From positions 13,196,213 through 13,260,212 of the forward strand of contig OZ234493.1 in assembly GCA_965153455.1 (NCBI GenBank): DNA of 64,000 nucleotides, read 5' to 3'. The position numbers and the translations under genes are program-made. This document shows positions 1 to 12,182 of this stretch, one piece after another. How positions within the stretch are numbered: the stretch's first letter is position 1; every line of letters begins with the position of its first letter. Below the pieces are notes generated by a model. The model searched no databases and was not told the origin of the DNA. It worked only from the letters and a program-made list of their open reading frames with translations. This stretch comes from Sphagnum compactum (Eukaryota > Bryophyta > Sphagnopsida > Sphagnales).

Positions 1-2009
1 GACTTGGTTGTGGAATATCAAATAAATTATTTCTACAATGTTGAATTTACATGGCATTGTGTATGTTTTGGGGGTATACGTTTTGACAAAATGCTTCAAA
101 TATAAAAGTGAAGACAATGTTATCAAAATTCATATAATTCTACAACATTAACAACATGATTGCAAACATGATGACCAAATTGTTCCTTTGTTGTTTATAA
201 CCATACACATTTGATGTTTGATGGGATCACTTGAACATTCACTACTACAAAAAATGAATTATTTCCTAGCAGCGTTGTTGTTAAAATGATTATGAAGTAA
301 AATTCATTTGTTTTAAATGATTATGTTTGATTTGACTAAAATAAAAAAATCGGTATTTACATTTTGACTAGAAAAAACTAGTTGTTTAGTCAAAACAAAC
401 ACTATGTTGCACACATGGTGTATGCAATACCCACATGATATTGTTCCACTTGATGAATGTGCTCAATGCAATTGAAATTGATTGCCTAGATATGATTGAT
501 TGTAATGTTACTTTTGATGATGTGTTAATATTAAAACAATAATAAATCATTTAATTATTTTTATTCAAATTACTAAAAAAAAAAAAATAGAACACGAATG
601 TCATGTTTTCATTTGTTGTTTGTAATTGTTCACATAAACATAGGATAAGGGATAATTATACTAAAATACAATAAAATGACATGTGAAAAATGGAAAAGTT
701 CGATTCTTAAAAAATTAATGTATCAAGAAAACCTATTGTACATGAAAAATGTGAATTAATTTAATGTCTTTAAATCTGAAATTAAGAATAGTAAAAAATA
801 AATTAAACTAATAAATTTAAGACATGTGAACTCTAATTATATAATTTTGGAAATGAAATTCATTTCATTACAAAAATTTCAAAATAAAATAAAATAAAAT
901 AATTATATTTATTTTAAAACTAATGTAATAATTTAATGTATAAATTTTAAAGTTTTGAAGTTGAAAACATTTATAGGATTAAATTAAATGAAGATTTCGA
1001 TAGATTAATATTATTTAACAAAAGATTCAGATTAAAAAAAATATTTCATTTTGAAACTAAAATGCAATCTAAATTTTAATATAGTTTCATAGCAAAAAAA
1101 ATAAAAATAAAATAATGATATTAAAAATGTGCATGTGTAATCAATTTCATTTTGAAATTACCTTACAATATAATAAAGTTATAATGTGCAAAATTTTGAA
1201 AAATGTGTGTTTAAATATTTTGTGATAACAATTTATATCATCATGTGAGGTGGTGATTGGGTGGTAAAAATAAATTTTATTGGGTTGGAATCATGGGTGT
1301 AGTGTGTGACTATGTTTTGAATTTGTCCTTAATTCAATCCCAAAAAAATGGAATTACTATTATTACTTACTTAAATCAAATAAATTATAAAATAATATAG
1401 TATTAAATTTATTTAATTTTTAACTCAACATTTCCACATCAACTTGTAATTTCAAAGTTTTCAATAATTTCAAATAGCAATTTAAATTAGTAATTTCAAG
1501 CATTTTAATCATTTCAAATATTCATTTTTAATCATCTTGGTCAAAATTTTGGAGTAAACAACTGGTTTGTTTTAATTGAACAAACTTTTGTTGACTTTTT
1601 GTTGAGATGAAAATTTCAATTTTAAAAACCATATTATGTAACAATGATATATAAAATAATTAGTTTCATCGTACTTATATGTGCATTAATCATACACATT
1701 TTAGATGCACGACATTTATGCACAACAAATATGAATTTATGAAAGAATGATTTTTTACACAATTTTCATAACCAATTCGTAGGATGGGAAGTTTGTGATA
1801 TTGATTTCTAGATATACATGTTGATGATGTGAAAACTTGCCTTGTGACTAAACATTTAAAAAAATGTCTATACATTTATACACATATATTTAAATCATGT
1901 GAACAAGAGTAACTACAAGCTTTTAAAATCCAAGGTGATGAAAAAAAAACACGCACACTTAGATGATGTGTTGCAAAACTCTCCTTCAAAAACATACATA
2001 GGATGATAG
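1..2009. other. AT-rich intergenic DNA
   Basis: This stretch is very AT-rich and has many short A and T runs. No open frame here resembles a protein I recognise, and I see no tRNA-like folding. It is most likely decayed intergenic sequence. Confidence 0.6.
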
Positions 2010-2470
2010 CCTTAAGTTAGTTGCAACAAAACTCATGACCTAACCCTTCCATTGTGACAAACTTCTGACTTAAGTTGGAAGAAACACATGACCCAACTTC
2101 GAGCTCTTTGCTTAACTCTTCACCTTTACTTCAATAAAGGTTAGTACCTTAAGATATGACCTAAACCCTAAGTCAAAACAAACTTATGACCTAACCTTGA
2201 GATCTTTTGCCTAAATCTTGACCCTTACTTCTATAAGCTTTAATATTTTAACATATGACCTAAAAGCTAAGTTGTGACCTAAGTTGCAACCAAATTTATG
2301 ACCTAACCCCAAAGCTTTTTGCCTAAATTTCTTGCTTTTATTTCTACAAATATTAATATGTTTAACTATGACCTAACCCCAAAGCTTTTTGCCTAACCTT
2401 TTTTGCTTTTATTTCTACAAATATTAATATGTTTAACTATGACCTAAACCCTAAGTTGTGATAGGATATG
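2010..2470. repeat. Degenerate tandem repeat (CTATGACCTAA units)
   Basis: Phrases such as ATGACCTAACCC, followed by CTTTTTGCCTAA and TTTCTACAAATATTAATATG, recur through this stretch. The last two copies are nearly identical and spaced 70 bp apart (2301 and 2371). Earlier copies from about 2020 are more diverged and irregularly spaced. No coding potential is visible. Confidence 0.6.
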
Positions 2471-2528
2471 TTGAAAATTTTCAATTTAATATTAATTCAA
2501 AGAAACAATTTTTTTGATGAAGGAAAAT

Positions 2529-2549
2529 TATATATATATATATATATAT

Positions 2550-2589
<40 letters not shown>

Positions 2590-2610
2590 ATAATAATAAT
2601 TATTATTATT
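2529..2610. repeat. Compound microsatellite (AT)n-(GA)n-(AAT/ATT)n
   Basis: An AT run of about 23 bp passes into a GA run of about 34 bp. It ends in AATAATAAT followed by ATTATTATT, which is self-complementary. This is a simple repeat. Confidence 0.9.
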
Positions 2611-2985
2611 TTTAAAGCATGGAATCTTCAAAATGAAATCATTATTCCACACTGAAATGTTGAACTTCAGATGGACCTGAACATTTTTATATTTTTTGGG
2701 TCACTTGGCGACAAAAAGGAAAATCAGACAAAGGAATTTTTTGTGAAAGAATGTGCCAGAAATTGCTAGATTTCAGGGAATATTATATGAAATTCGCCGT
2801 ATAAATTAATTAATAAATAGGTTCCAATGATTCACCAGCATGTAATGATAGGATTCCTAAATTTTCTACTTCTCTATTTGTCTTGTAGCCAAATTTGGCT
2901 AAATCCTCTTGTAGCTGATCATCACTTTTGGAGCAACATGACAAAATTTGAAATAAATAAAATTAGGTTCGAGGCAAAAAATTAA

Positions 2986-2990
<5 letters not shown>

Positions 2991-3036
<46 letters not shown>
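2991..3036. repeat. (TA)n microsatellite
   Basis: An uninterrupted run of about 23 TA dinucleotides. The flanks share a phrase with the sequence near 2880 (TCTTGT, AGCCAAAT, TGGCTAA, TCCTCTTGT), so the two neighbouring segments are diverged copies of each other. Confidence 0.9.
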
Positions 3037-3039
<3 letters not shown>

Positions 3040-3362
3040 GCAGAATTCTTAAATTTATTCTACTTTCTTGTCTTAAGGGTAGCCAAATCTGGCTAATTCC
3101 TCTTGTGGATGATCGCCAGTTTAGCCATACTTAGTGTTCCCCACTTGGTAGGTACCTACTTTCTTTTTCTTTCTGACAAGCGGCATGGGTACGCGTGCTG
3201 CCAAACGCCGCCAAGCCCAATTCATGGGACCCACCACACTGCCACTGCTGCTGCTTCTTTTCTTTTTCTTTCTTTCTTTCTTTTTCTCAACCCACGCGCT
3301 TGGGCTTTGCTTTTTGTGAAATGCGGCGCCCCTTAAGTTACTTCCAATTAGCTTCCAAATTC

Positions 3363-3428
3363 CCTCCCCCCCCCCCCCCCCCCCAAATTGAGGGGTGGGG
3401 TTGTGTAAGGGGAGGGGGGGGGGGGGGG
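3363..3428. repeat. Poly(C) tract facing a poly(G) tract
   Basis: A run of about 20 C (3365-3384) is followed after about 27 bp by a run of about 16 G. The two could pair as a hairpin, and the G run has quadruplex potential. Run lengths in homopolymers this long may not be exact in the assembly. Confidence 0.85.
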
Positions 3429-3582
3429 TTTGGATTTGGTGTTCCCAATATGTTCTATATGGTTCTCATTGTAATGACTCTTGACACAAAGTTCTCCATT
3501 TGTTCCCCCCACCAAGTTCCCATACAGCGCCAATCTTTAGTTCATATCCTTTTGCCCAAATGTTTGTTCTTGTAACCTGTAA

Positions 3583-3716
3583 GTACACCTAGGGTTTAGG
3601 GTTTTTGGAAAGGGTTTTTGGGAAGGGTTTTAGGGTTTTGGGTTTTGGGAAAGGGTTTTAGGGTTTAGGGTTTTGGCAAAGGGTTTTGGGAAGGGTTTTA
3701 GGGTTTAGGGTTTGAT
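3583..3716 (+). repeat. Interstitial telomere-like repeat (TTTAGGG variants)
   Basis: About fifteen imperfect units of AGGGTTT, AGGGTTTT and GGGAAGGGTTTT type lie head to tail. Plant telomeres are TTTAGGG, so this is a degenerate telomere-type tract inside the chromosome. A shorter one (AGGGTTTAGGGTTTAG) lies near 7358. Confidence 0.7.
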
Positions 3717-3769
3717 TAAGACTAGGTATTCTATTTTGAGAGTGTTGGAAGGGAATACTTTTAAAATGA

Positions 3770-4210
3770 GGCATCAATCAAACCGGTCCATCGGCAATTT
3801 TAATTGTTTTTGGGGTGGGTGGGTGGGACTTTAGGTATGTCCAAATAACTAAGTAATATTCATCCATAATTGATAGTACTTGTTGGGTGCCTATTTTGTT
3901 AATTCTATTAACTAGTTGTGAGGTGCAGCCCAAACAATTTTTTTTAATTTTTTTTTTGGGTTGTTTTTTGGCAATGAGCCACTTTGGTTCACCCATCACC
4001 AAAAATAATTTAAAAAATTCTACAAGTTGCAAAAACAGGAATTTGCATTCCAAATAATTGTAGAACAACATCATCACTAATGAGAGTTCAACTTTGGGCA
4101 AAGGTTGGGAAATAAAACTAGGTGTCATAGGGAACATCTTGGAGGAACAAGTTGGGAACATAGTGAGAATACATTGAGAACGTGATGAGAACATCAAAAT
4201 CCCAAAAACC
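3770..4210. repeat. Dispersed repeat family, copy 1
   Basis: The stretch begins with a phrase like ATCAATCAAACCGGTCCATC, passes through ACTTTGGGCAAAGG, and ends in a module of repeated GAACA-N-TTGAGAAC-type units. The same order recurs at about 5800-6090 and 11085-11320, and the second half again at 4440-4570. No transposase reading frame is visible, so it is probably a non-autonomous element or an old satellite fragment. Confidence 0.5.
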
Positions 4211-4439
4211 CAAATCATCCATATACTAGTTCCTCAAAGATTGTGAAAATAGAATATTCCTTGAATATTTCAAACGACTCTTCATTTTCCTTCACAAACA
4301 TATTTTCTTTGAGGAAAAAATAATTTCCGCAAATTTCAGCATTTCAAAAAATTATATAATTTGTGCCAAAGCTGCCAAGGCTTTGTGGTATTAATCTTTG
4401 TATTAAAGGGGTGCATCTCAAGTTCAACTTCACTTATAT

Positions 4440-4570
4440 AGATGAAAAGAACACAACTTTGGGCAAATCATATGGGATAAAATTGTGATACCATGAGGAA
4501 TAACTTGGGGAACCTTTTGGGAACTTGATCAAAACACATTGAGAACAAAAGAACATAAAAAATCCAAACC
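4440..4570. repeat. Dispersed repeat family, copy 2 (partial)
   Basis: This copy carries the CAACTTTGGGCAAATCATATGG phrase in shorter form, followed by GGGAACTTGATC and CACATTGAGAACAAAAGAAC. It matches the right half of the copies at 3770, 5800 and 11085. Confidence 0.5.
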
Positions 4571-5799
4571 CCACCCCTCCCCCCAATTCTACACCCTTGC
4601 TATTAGCCTAGGTCGAAAATGGTGACAAACAAACATATGTATAGAAATTCTTCTCAATCAATGAGGGAGTGCAACATTCACCCTTGTTATGAGTCCCATA
4701 ACTTTATGAATTCATATGAATTTTGATCGAAAAGTTTTCAATTACAAAATTGTTGCTCTTGATGAGATCTTTCCAAGGCCATGTTAAATGTTTTCATTGA
4801 GGAATGGTTTGACTCCTATTTTCAGGGTTTCGTTGTCATCGGTCAAATTAACTTTGTATCTTCTTTTTGGCCATGACTTTTGGCTTATAGTTCCAAATGG
4901 AAAATATAAGCTCACTTTTAATATTTGTGTCTTAAGAAGTTTCTAATGATACAAAAATTGGATAAAGTTTACCTCTTTCATTTTGTTCTCAAAATTTGAA
5001 CCACTCTATGACTTCCAACTCCCAAAGTGAGAGTTCATATCTGGAGGCCCAATATGTTTCTTTTTAATTTTCATAATGTGTTTAGGCTTCTTTCTTTTCT
5101 TAACTTATTTTTAGTCTATTTTCTTTTTGCCTTGTTTTGGCCCAATTGTAATCCCAAAGTTAAGGTTGCGACAATAACATTCTTCATGTATTTTCTTTTT
5201 GTTTTGTTTCGACCTTGATTACAATCTCAAAGTTAAGGTTGTGACAATAACCGTTCTTCATATAGCTTTTTTTTGGTCACAATTGTACACACATTGTTTG
5301 GTTGCTTATACAACCTCAAGCTTTGATGAAAAATGAGACATTGCAAGTGCACATGTTTGGTGGATATATGTCAAAATTAGACACATGATTTTTTTGAAAT
5401 CATGTTTCACTCAAAATCATTGCTTAAGTTTCATTCATCATTGTCAAGAACAAAAAATTCCTTCACGCATCTTTATGGATTGCATTGCATTTTGAAATTT
5501 GTGAAGGTGAATTGAAGGGCTACAAATAAAAAGACATAAAAGCCAAATGTGAATAAGAATTAATAAAGGTAATATATAAATATTATGTATCAAAGGGATG
5601 AAAAATGATTAACATCCTCATTCATTCATGCCAAAATTATTAAGCATTTTATATAAAAATCCAATTAAAAAAACTCAAAAAAAATTAATATGTGCTAAAG
5701 TACATTTTAATACGTAAAAATTCACCATTGGGATCCCAAATTTGTTGGTATTGAAATGCTTCATATTAATTAGTTGTGGGAACCTTAAATTTATTTATT
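4571..5799. other. AT-rich intergenic DNA
   Basis: No gene or RNA was recognised. One short direct repeat is visible: a phrase like CCCAAAGTTAAGGTTG, CGACAATAAC, near 5152 recurs near 5228 as CTCAAAGTTAAGGTTGTGAC. Confidence 0.5.
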
Positions 5800-6090
5800 T
5801 TCCTTTTGTGTTGGGCATCATTGATTGGTCCATCACAAAAACAAATGTAATCAAGCTTTGGATAGTCCCAAAATAGATAGCTATATTGTTGTCTTTTCCT
5901 TTTGGGCTGGTTACATAGGTTACAAGAGTAGAACTTAGGGCAAAGGATATGGGACAAAGTGAGGTGCTTTTAAGAAGAACATATTAAGGAACACATTGAA
6001 AACTTTGGGAACATATTGAAAACCCATTGAGAACTTACGAGAACACATGAAAACTTGTGAGAACATATTTGAGAACAACAAAAATCCAAC
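5800..6090. repeat. Dispersed repeat family, copy 3
   Basis: The order TTGATTGGTCCATCAC, AGTCCCAAAATAGATAG, TTTTGGGCTGGTTACATAGG, ACTTAGGGCAAAGG, then repeated GAACA/TTGAGAAC modules parallels the copy at 11085-11320 over about 240 bp. This pair is the best preserved of the family. A G-run follows at about 6115. Confidence 0.6.
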
Positions 6091-7828
6091 ACTCAACTTT
6101 TTTTTCCTTTTGTGGGGGGGGGGGGTTTTCAAACTCAAAATCATGCATGGAGGTTGCAAGAAAAGTCTAGTAAAATGGGTACTATGTTGATTTCAAATCC
6201 AACTTGATAGATTGATAAATGAGGCAACCACCAAAAGTGGTAAAATGTGCAATTTGCATCCCCTTCTTTGGGGGGGGGTGAATGGCTTAGGAAGGCCAAG
6301 AAAGGGGGGGGAGTGGAGGGGGGAAAGGAAAGAGCATCAAAAGTGTAAAGGGTTGCAATCTCTACTAGTCAGAAATTAAAATACAAACGTGAAACACATG
6401 AAATGGGTGTTGAAAGAAAGAAGGAAAGTAAGTAAGCAAGCAAGTAAGTAGGACCCATTTGGAACAAAGAGATGATGAACTCTCCATGACTTTTAGTAGC
6501 CTAAGTAGTGGTGAATAGAAAATGTCAGTGTGTGTGTCCAAAAGAGCCTTTGAACACACAAGTGCACACACAAGTGCAAACAAGAGCAATTTCAGGTACT
6601 TTCAAGCAAAAAGTTAAATTGGGTTTTTGCACAAATGTTCTCATTTTGGTAGCCTATAGGCATACCTAGTACTCACTACTCTTCATTCCAAATGTTTTTC
6701 ATCTTTTGCACGTGGCTTATGACAATGTATTAATTTATTGCACACAAATTTTTTTAATAAAGAAAATATTTTCATTAAAATAATCATTAATAATCAGTCA
6801 TAAGTTCGAGCGTTTAAATTTTTTATTATTATTATTTTAGTTCGGTGTTGAAATTTTGAAATTTGACAAAAAAAAATTTCAAAAAATGGGCCCCAAAAAA
6901 AATAATTTTGGGGTGATTTTAAAAGAAAATTTCACAGTTTTTGAAGTAAAAATAATTAAATTAACCACATGTAAGACATAGGCATCTCTTAGGTCGTCAC
7001 TTTTGTAAAAATGCTATACAGCCCACCTAGGACAATCATCATTTAATATTGAATAACGTTGGAGATCCTTGTCAATGGACCCACCCACTTGAGGAATTCC
7101 GAAGAAAAAAATAAAAATAAAATAAAAATTTAAAAAAAAAACCCTTGAAAATAACCCGTAGATAATATTATTGTCTATACCACTCCACAAACCCGATACC
7201 GTGAAAGTGTGTTGTTATTAGCACTTTTGTTTATGATTCTTCAATGATCACAATTCTTTTAAATAATTTTTAAAAAACCAACCAATCATCAATGGAAATT
7301 TTTAAATCCCCACAATATTTGAACTTGAGCACCTTGAGTAGTGAAAAAAAACTACTTAGGGTTTAGGGTTTAGTAGTAAAAACCCTAACTATGTATGGTC
7401 AAAATCAGGAATCACAAGCTCCCAAACATATATGGATATATATATATATATATGAACTCACCTTTGAGAGAGAAGGGGGAAGGGGAAGACAAAACACAAA
7501 ACTTGCGGGGGGTGATGACTGGAAGAAAGCTCTCAAATCAAAATCAAAAGCTCTCAAATCAAAATCAAATCGTCACAATTTCAACCAATGTGCAAAAAAC
7601 TCACTCACTTTTTGGTACAGAAGCTGCTCACGTCAAAGACGATGGCTAGTTGGGTCCAATTCTTCACATTCCACCATGTAGGTTTTTTCTCAGTGGATGA
7701 AGAAAGGTGAGTGAGATAGACAAACAGATCAATCTCCAAAGCTTTTTGGGTAGCTAGCTAGCTACTACATTGGAGCTTGGAAGCTTTTGGGTAGCTACAT
7801 TGAAGCTTGGAAGGCGACAAGATCAGCA

Positions 7829-7857
7829 CAAGAAGAAGAAGAAGAAGAAGAAGAAGA
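7829..7857. repeat. (GAA)n microsatellite
   Basis: About nine AAG/GAA triplets in a row with no interruption. Confidence 0.85.
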
Positions 7858-8894
7858 GGGTGAGAATCATGTGAGCTGAGGAGGACATGAAAGTCATTGT
7901 TATTATTATTATTATGTTGGCAGCAAAACCTACTCTAAAGCATGTGTATGAAAAACCAAAACATGGGTGGTAATTTGCACTGCAACTCACTCTCTTTGTG
8001 TCGTCTTTCTCCTCAAGGAGGCAGTGAACAGCACCAGCAGCAGCAGCACAGTGTTGTATATAGGTAGCAGAGCAGGCTTTATGGAAATGGTCTTCTTCAT
8101 CACTGCCCACACCTGCTGCACAACTAGACTGGTTGGTGGACCAGAGAGAGAGGAAAAGGAGTGAGTGATCCCCAAAGGAAATTGGGTGGGACCAAGAAGT
8201 TGTTATTATTATTATTATTAAAATTTTAGTAATTTTTAAAAATATTTTAAAATTTTAATTAATTTTCTAGGGACCTGCATAGATTTTGCACAAACCTTAG
8301 TCTCTTGGAGATCACAATATTCATGGGCATACCATGTTTTAAGGGTCAATATCAGTGTCACTCTACTTTTAATTTTGTACTTCATCTAAAAATGATGTTT
8401 GTATGTATAGGCCATTAATTTTATTGCTGCCCATGAAATGCTATACTGGTAAATAATTATATATATATATATATATATATATAAATTAAATTTAAAAATT
8501 AAAATTTTATGATTTATTTTTTCTTGCCATGTTTTGTTTGTATGTCTTGGAGATAGTGAGAGAGAATTGCAAAACCTTGGGACTAGTGTATAGAAATTGC
8601 AGCTTTTAGGGATCACAACTTTGGAGTTTTGGATGCTTCCTTGAGTGATTGTTGCTTTGAGAGGAAGATGAAGTGGCCACAGTGAACCAGCACCCAACAG
8701 GGCACCATCCACTGGATGTCTGTCATTACTCAGTTGTGGATGAAACTCAACTGAGTTAAAATATTTTGGTTTCATCTTGGTAACTAATTCTGTAGGAAAT
8801 AGGTCTCATCTATATAGGTAGATAGGTAAGAAAATAGGCAACTTCAAGGTAAGTAGATGGTTTATAGTTTGTAAGTAGGTAAGGGCTGTTTTTA

Positions 8895-8942
8895 CTACCT
8901 ACCTACTAACAACCTGCTTGTGGGTTGTTAGTAGGTAGGTAG
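8895..8942. repeat. Perfect 20-bp inverted repeat with 8-nt loop
   Basis: The left arm 8895-8914 and right arm 8923-8942 are exact reverse complements over 20 bases, separated by TGCTTGTG. After one mismatch, T residues on the left can pair with the A-run on the right. The arms consist of CTACCTAC / GTAGGTAG repeats followed by TAACAACC, so the palindrome may have grown out of a TAGG-type simple repeat. Confidence 0.8.
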
Positions 8943-10125
8943 AAAAAAAAATAGTAACTAAGCTAACCACCATGGTTAGCTAGAGAACTAGAACCCAACA
9001 GAAAACTGTTTTCTGACCACTTACCATTCATCCTTCATGGTGGGCTTGGCTGGTGGGTGCTGGTTCACTTTGGCCCTCTGAAAGAGGATGGACTTTAGAC
9101 TAGGGTTGGAACTGGGGTTTTGTTTTGGGTTGTGCCATTTTTTGATGTATGGGCCAGATTCCACCAGTTGATTATGGTCCTGTTGCTGGTTAGGGTTTTT
9201 GAATTTTCCTTTGGGCACATTGTTTTTTGCTTTTTTATTCAAGTAAGGTGAAGTGAAAATTTGCAAGATGTCTCAAAGGTTTTTGGGAGCTAAACCCCCC
9301 AAAATTAATTTTTAAAAATAAATTCAAAATAATTTAGAAGAATTTAAAACTAATTTTGAAAACACAAATAAAAACCCTAAACCATTTTAATGTTGGGGAT
9401 TTGAAAGGCCAGTTTTGTTTGGGCGGTCAGTGGGTGGCCTGAAATGATAATTTTAAAAGGAACTGGATAAACTTTGCAGACTAGAAGAGATTATAAAAGA
9501 TCTTGTGTGCAAGGTTCTGAAAATTAGGGTTTTCAAAAGGTAGTCTGATTTTGTTAAAATCAGCTCGGGGTTCAATTACCATCTACAATTGGGGGAAGGG
9601 GGCCAGGGGCAAAGAGTGTACGATTATGAACATGATTTGTACACCAGATGGACGGTTCTGTCCCATCCCATCCTAGTAGGATGATGGATGGTACAAGCCC
9701 TGTTTCTTCTTCTTCTTCTTCTTCGTCTTTGCTGAAATTGAACAACAACAATTCCCATGACAAGGTGCTGTTGAAGAAGTCGATCATGTGTTTGCCAAAT
9801 GGATTCAATAGTCCCATGCTCTTTAAGGGGTTGTTGCAGCACAAGTAGTATGTAGTAGTCAGGATTTGCTTCCTACAGGACATTCCTTTTATAAACCTTC
9901 TAAGTGTATATATTTGTCACTGATGAATTAAATTCCCTTGCTTGCTTGCTTTCAGACTGAATCTTTTATATTATTATATTATTTTTATTATTTATTATTT
10001 TGCTGGAACATATGTTCTTGGACATGTCAGTTCCAGATTTTTATTTTTATTTTTATTTTTATTTTCCATTTTGGGCCACAACCCAGATGATGCCCTTCAG
10101 GATTCAACTGCTTTGTGCTGTGTTG

Positions 10126-10126
<1 letters not shown>

Positions 10127-10163
<37 letters not shown>

Positions 10164-10198
10164 AGCAATTTGGTTTGTTTGTTTGTTTGTTTGTTTGT
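10127..10198. repeat. (CTG)n and (GTTT)n microsatellites
   Basis: Twelve CTG triplets are followed within ten bases by about seven GTTT units. Both are simple repeats. No coding frame around them looks real. Confidence 0.9.
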
Positions 10199-10846
10199 TG
10201 CTGTCTTTGTTTTGATCTTTTGTTTTCTTAACCCCATAAGGTAGTTGGAGAAATTTTCTAAGTTTTTTTTTTCTTTTTTTGGGTTGGAACAAATGGATGG
10301 AATCGATCGCATAAAAATAAAAAATCAAAATTAATTTTTAATAAAATAACATGAAGGTTCCTAAGTGTATTTTTGACACCTTATATGCATCAATATACCT
10401 CCCTAGCACGGCAAAGAGGAGGGGATCTGATTTTACACCTACTCCTTAAGAGTGGAAATTAAGTGGTACATAAAACCTGCACAAGATTTTTATTTTTATT
10501 TTATTTTGGTTTTTCCATCATATTCACCAGGCATCATGTGGAAAAAAAAAAAACACTAAAAAAATATGATGAGGTCCACCAAGCATTTTCATTTTTCAAA
10601 ACACACCCCCGCAAGGTGGAAGAGAAATTCCTCTTGATAATGCAACCTTCAATACACTACAACAAAAAAAATCTCACCCAAGTTGTAGTAACGTCCCTTC
10701 CACTCTTAAGAAGTAGGTGTAAGAACCATTCCCCTCCTACACCTTGTGAACTATGTGCGCCTAAGTTCATGATAATGTGCATCTACGTTCATGATAATGC
10801 TTGAGATGGGTATATAATGTCATTGCCAAAAGCATTCCAAATTCTA

Positions 10847-10852
<6 letters not shown>

Positions 10853-10877
<25 letters not shown>

Positions 10878-10878
10878 A
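10853..10878. repeat. (CT)n microsatellite
   Basis: A run of about thirteen CT dinucleotides in intergenic DNA. Confidence 0.85.
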
Positions 10879-11084
10879 ATGTTCAAGTGTTCATACTATG
10901 TATCATAGTATGTCATTGTATGAGTTTTACACAAAAAGTTGTGCATTTTGGGAGGTAACCAAATACCCAATTGGAGGCTCCAATCTCAAAGGGATAGATG
11001 CAAAGACTTAGTTAGTCCTAGGGACCCTCCAAATTTTTTAATAATTTTTTTTCTTTTTTTTTTCTTTTGTGATGGGGGGGGTGT

Positions 11085-11320
11085 TTAATTGGCCCGTCTC
11101 AAAAAAGAAAATATAAACTTTGGATGGTCTCAAAATAGATACATTGTAATATCCTCTTGGGGCTAATTATGTAGGGTTTGAAGAGTAAAACTTAGGGCAA
11201 ATGATATGAGATAAAGTGTTGTGGTGCTATTGGGAACATATTGATAACATCTTGAGAATTTGGGGAAACAAGTTGAGAACAAAATTGAATGAGCATTGGG
11301 AACATGATGGAAACCATAGG
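11085..11320. repeat. Dispersed repeat family, copy 4
   Basis: The order of phrases is the same as at 5800-6090: a GGTCTCAAAATAGATAC phrase, TTGGGGCTAATTATGTAGGG, AAAACTTAGGGCAAATGATATG, then GGGAACATATTG and GTTGAGAAC modules. Divergence is moderate, which indicates an old dispersal. Confidence 0.6.
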
Positions 11321-11728
11321 GGATTTATAATATAAAAATTTAGGACTTTGCATTTTTTAAAAATTTTAGTTTTTGTGTGTGTATAATTTTTGTCTTGCAA
11401 TCAGAGTCTTTTCTTTCTTTTTCTTTTTTTGTGTTTTTTTTTCCCTCAAATTTGTGAGCTAGGTGGGTTGGCAAATCACCCACAAGAGGAATTTAGCCAA
11501 ACTTGGCTACAATAATTAATGTTTTTTTTTGTTTTGGCAACAAATATGGTACTTTTTTTTTAAAAATAAAAATTGTTTTGTATATGTAATAAGTACCTAA
11601 TATAATTTTGGTAATTTCTCAAATACTTTTTCTTACTTTATTCTTCTTAAAAGCTTCCTTTGTGTCAAAATTTCTAAAATAGTGTTGGTGTAAGCATGAT
11701 GGAATTTATGTGTTGTATACAATTATAT

Positions 11729-11730
<2 letters not shown>

Positions 11731-11763
<33 letters not shown>
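11731..11763. repeat. (AC)n microsatellite
   Basis: About sixteen AC dinucleotides, flanked by ATATATAATTG-like sequence on both sides. Confidence 0.9.
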
Positions 11764-11769
<6 letters not shown>

Positions 11770-12055
11770 ATTGTTTTGGTAATAAAGATGGTAATTTTGG
11801 TTTTATAAAAGTTTTAAAATTATTAAAAATATTTGTTTAAAATAAGTTTGAATTTTTTTTTGTTTTAGTGTGTGAAGAATAATAGGTACCTATTATTTTC
11901 TATATGAATTTTGCTAATTTCTCAATACTTTTCTTCTCAACTACTTTGTTCTTAAAAAAGCTTCTTGTATGAAATTTTGTTAAATTGTGTTGGAATTTGT
12001 GGGTTTTCCTCAGACTTTGCATTTTTGTTGTTTTTTTGGTGATTTTGTGTGTTCT

Positions 12056-12182
12056 TTCTCTCTCTCTCTCTCTTGTGTGTATGATTTTCTTTTTCAGCAC
12101 TTCATTTCATGCTTGTGTTGTAGTAGACGATGGTTTGAGTCTCTTTCTTGCTCTCTCTCTCCCTCTCTCTCTCTCTCTCTTG
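12056..12182 (+). other. CT-rich tracts upstream of the SBP gene
   Basis: Two CT runs (about 12056-12072 and 12150-12180) lie 480-600 bp before the SBP start codon. CT/GA tracts are common in plant core promoters and 5' leaders, so this may be promoter or leader sequence. I see no convincing TATA box that would fix the start of transcription. Confidence 0.35.

Larger units (their letters stand above)
6091..11084. other. Intergenic DNA rich in simple repeats
   Basis: I could not support any protein-coding gene here. The part from about 7380 to 10250 is less AT-rich than its surroundings and holds TA (7438, 8458), GAA (7829), CTG (10127) and GTTT (10172) runs. A short direct repeat built on TTGGGTAGCTACATTG, GAGCTTGGAAG lies at about 7747-7813. 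The composition change could mark transcribed non-coding DNA or distal leader sequence of the SBP gene, but nothing seen proves it. Confidence 0.45.

Noticed and set aside
3583-3716. True chromosome end
   Set aside because: The telomere-like units are degenerate, and genes and transposons continue for more than 60 kb to the right and DNA for 3.5 kb to the left.
9648-9848. ATG-started frame of 66 codons (MDGSVPSHPS start)
   Set aside because: It contains a Ser run from a TCT microsatellite, with no known domain or supporting signals. It could be a small peptide gene but cannot be supported.
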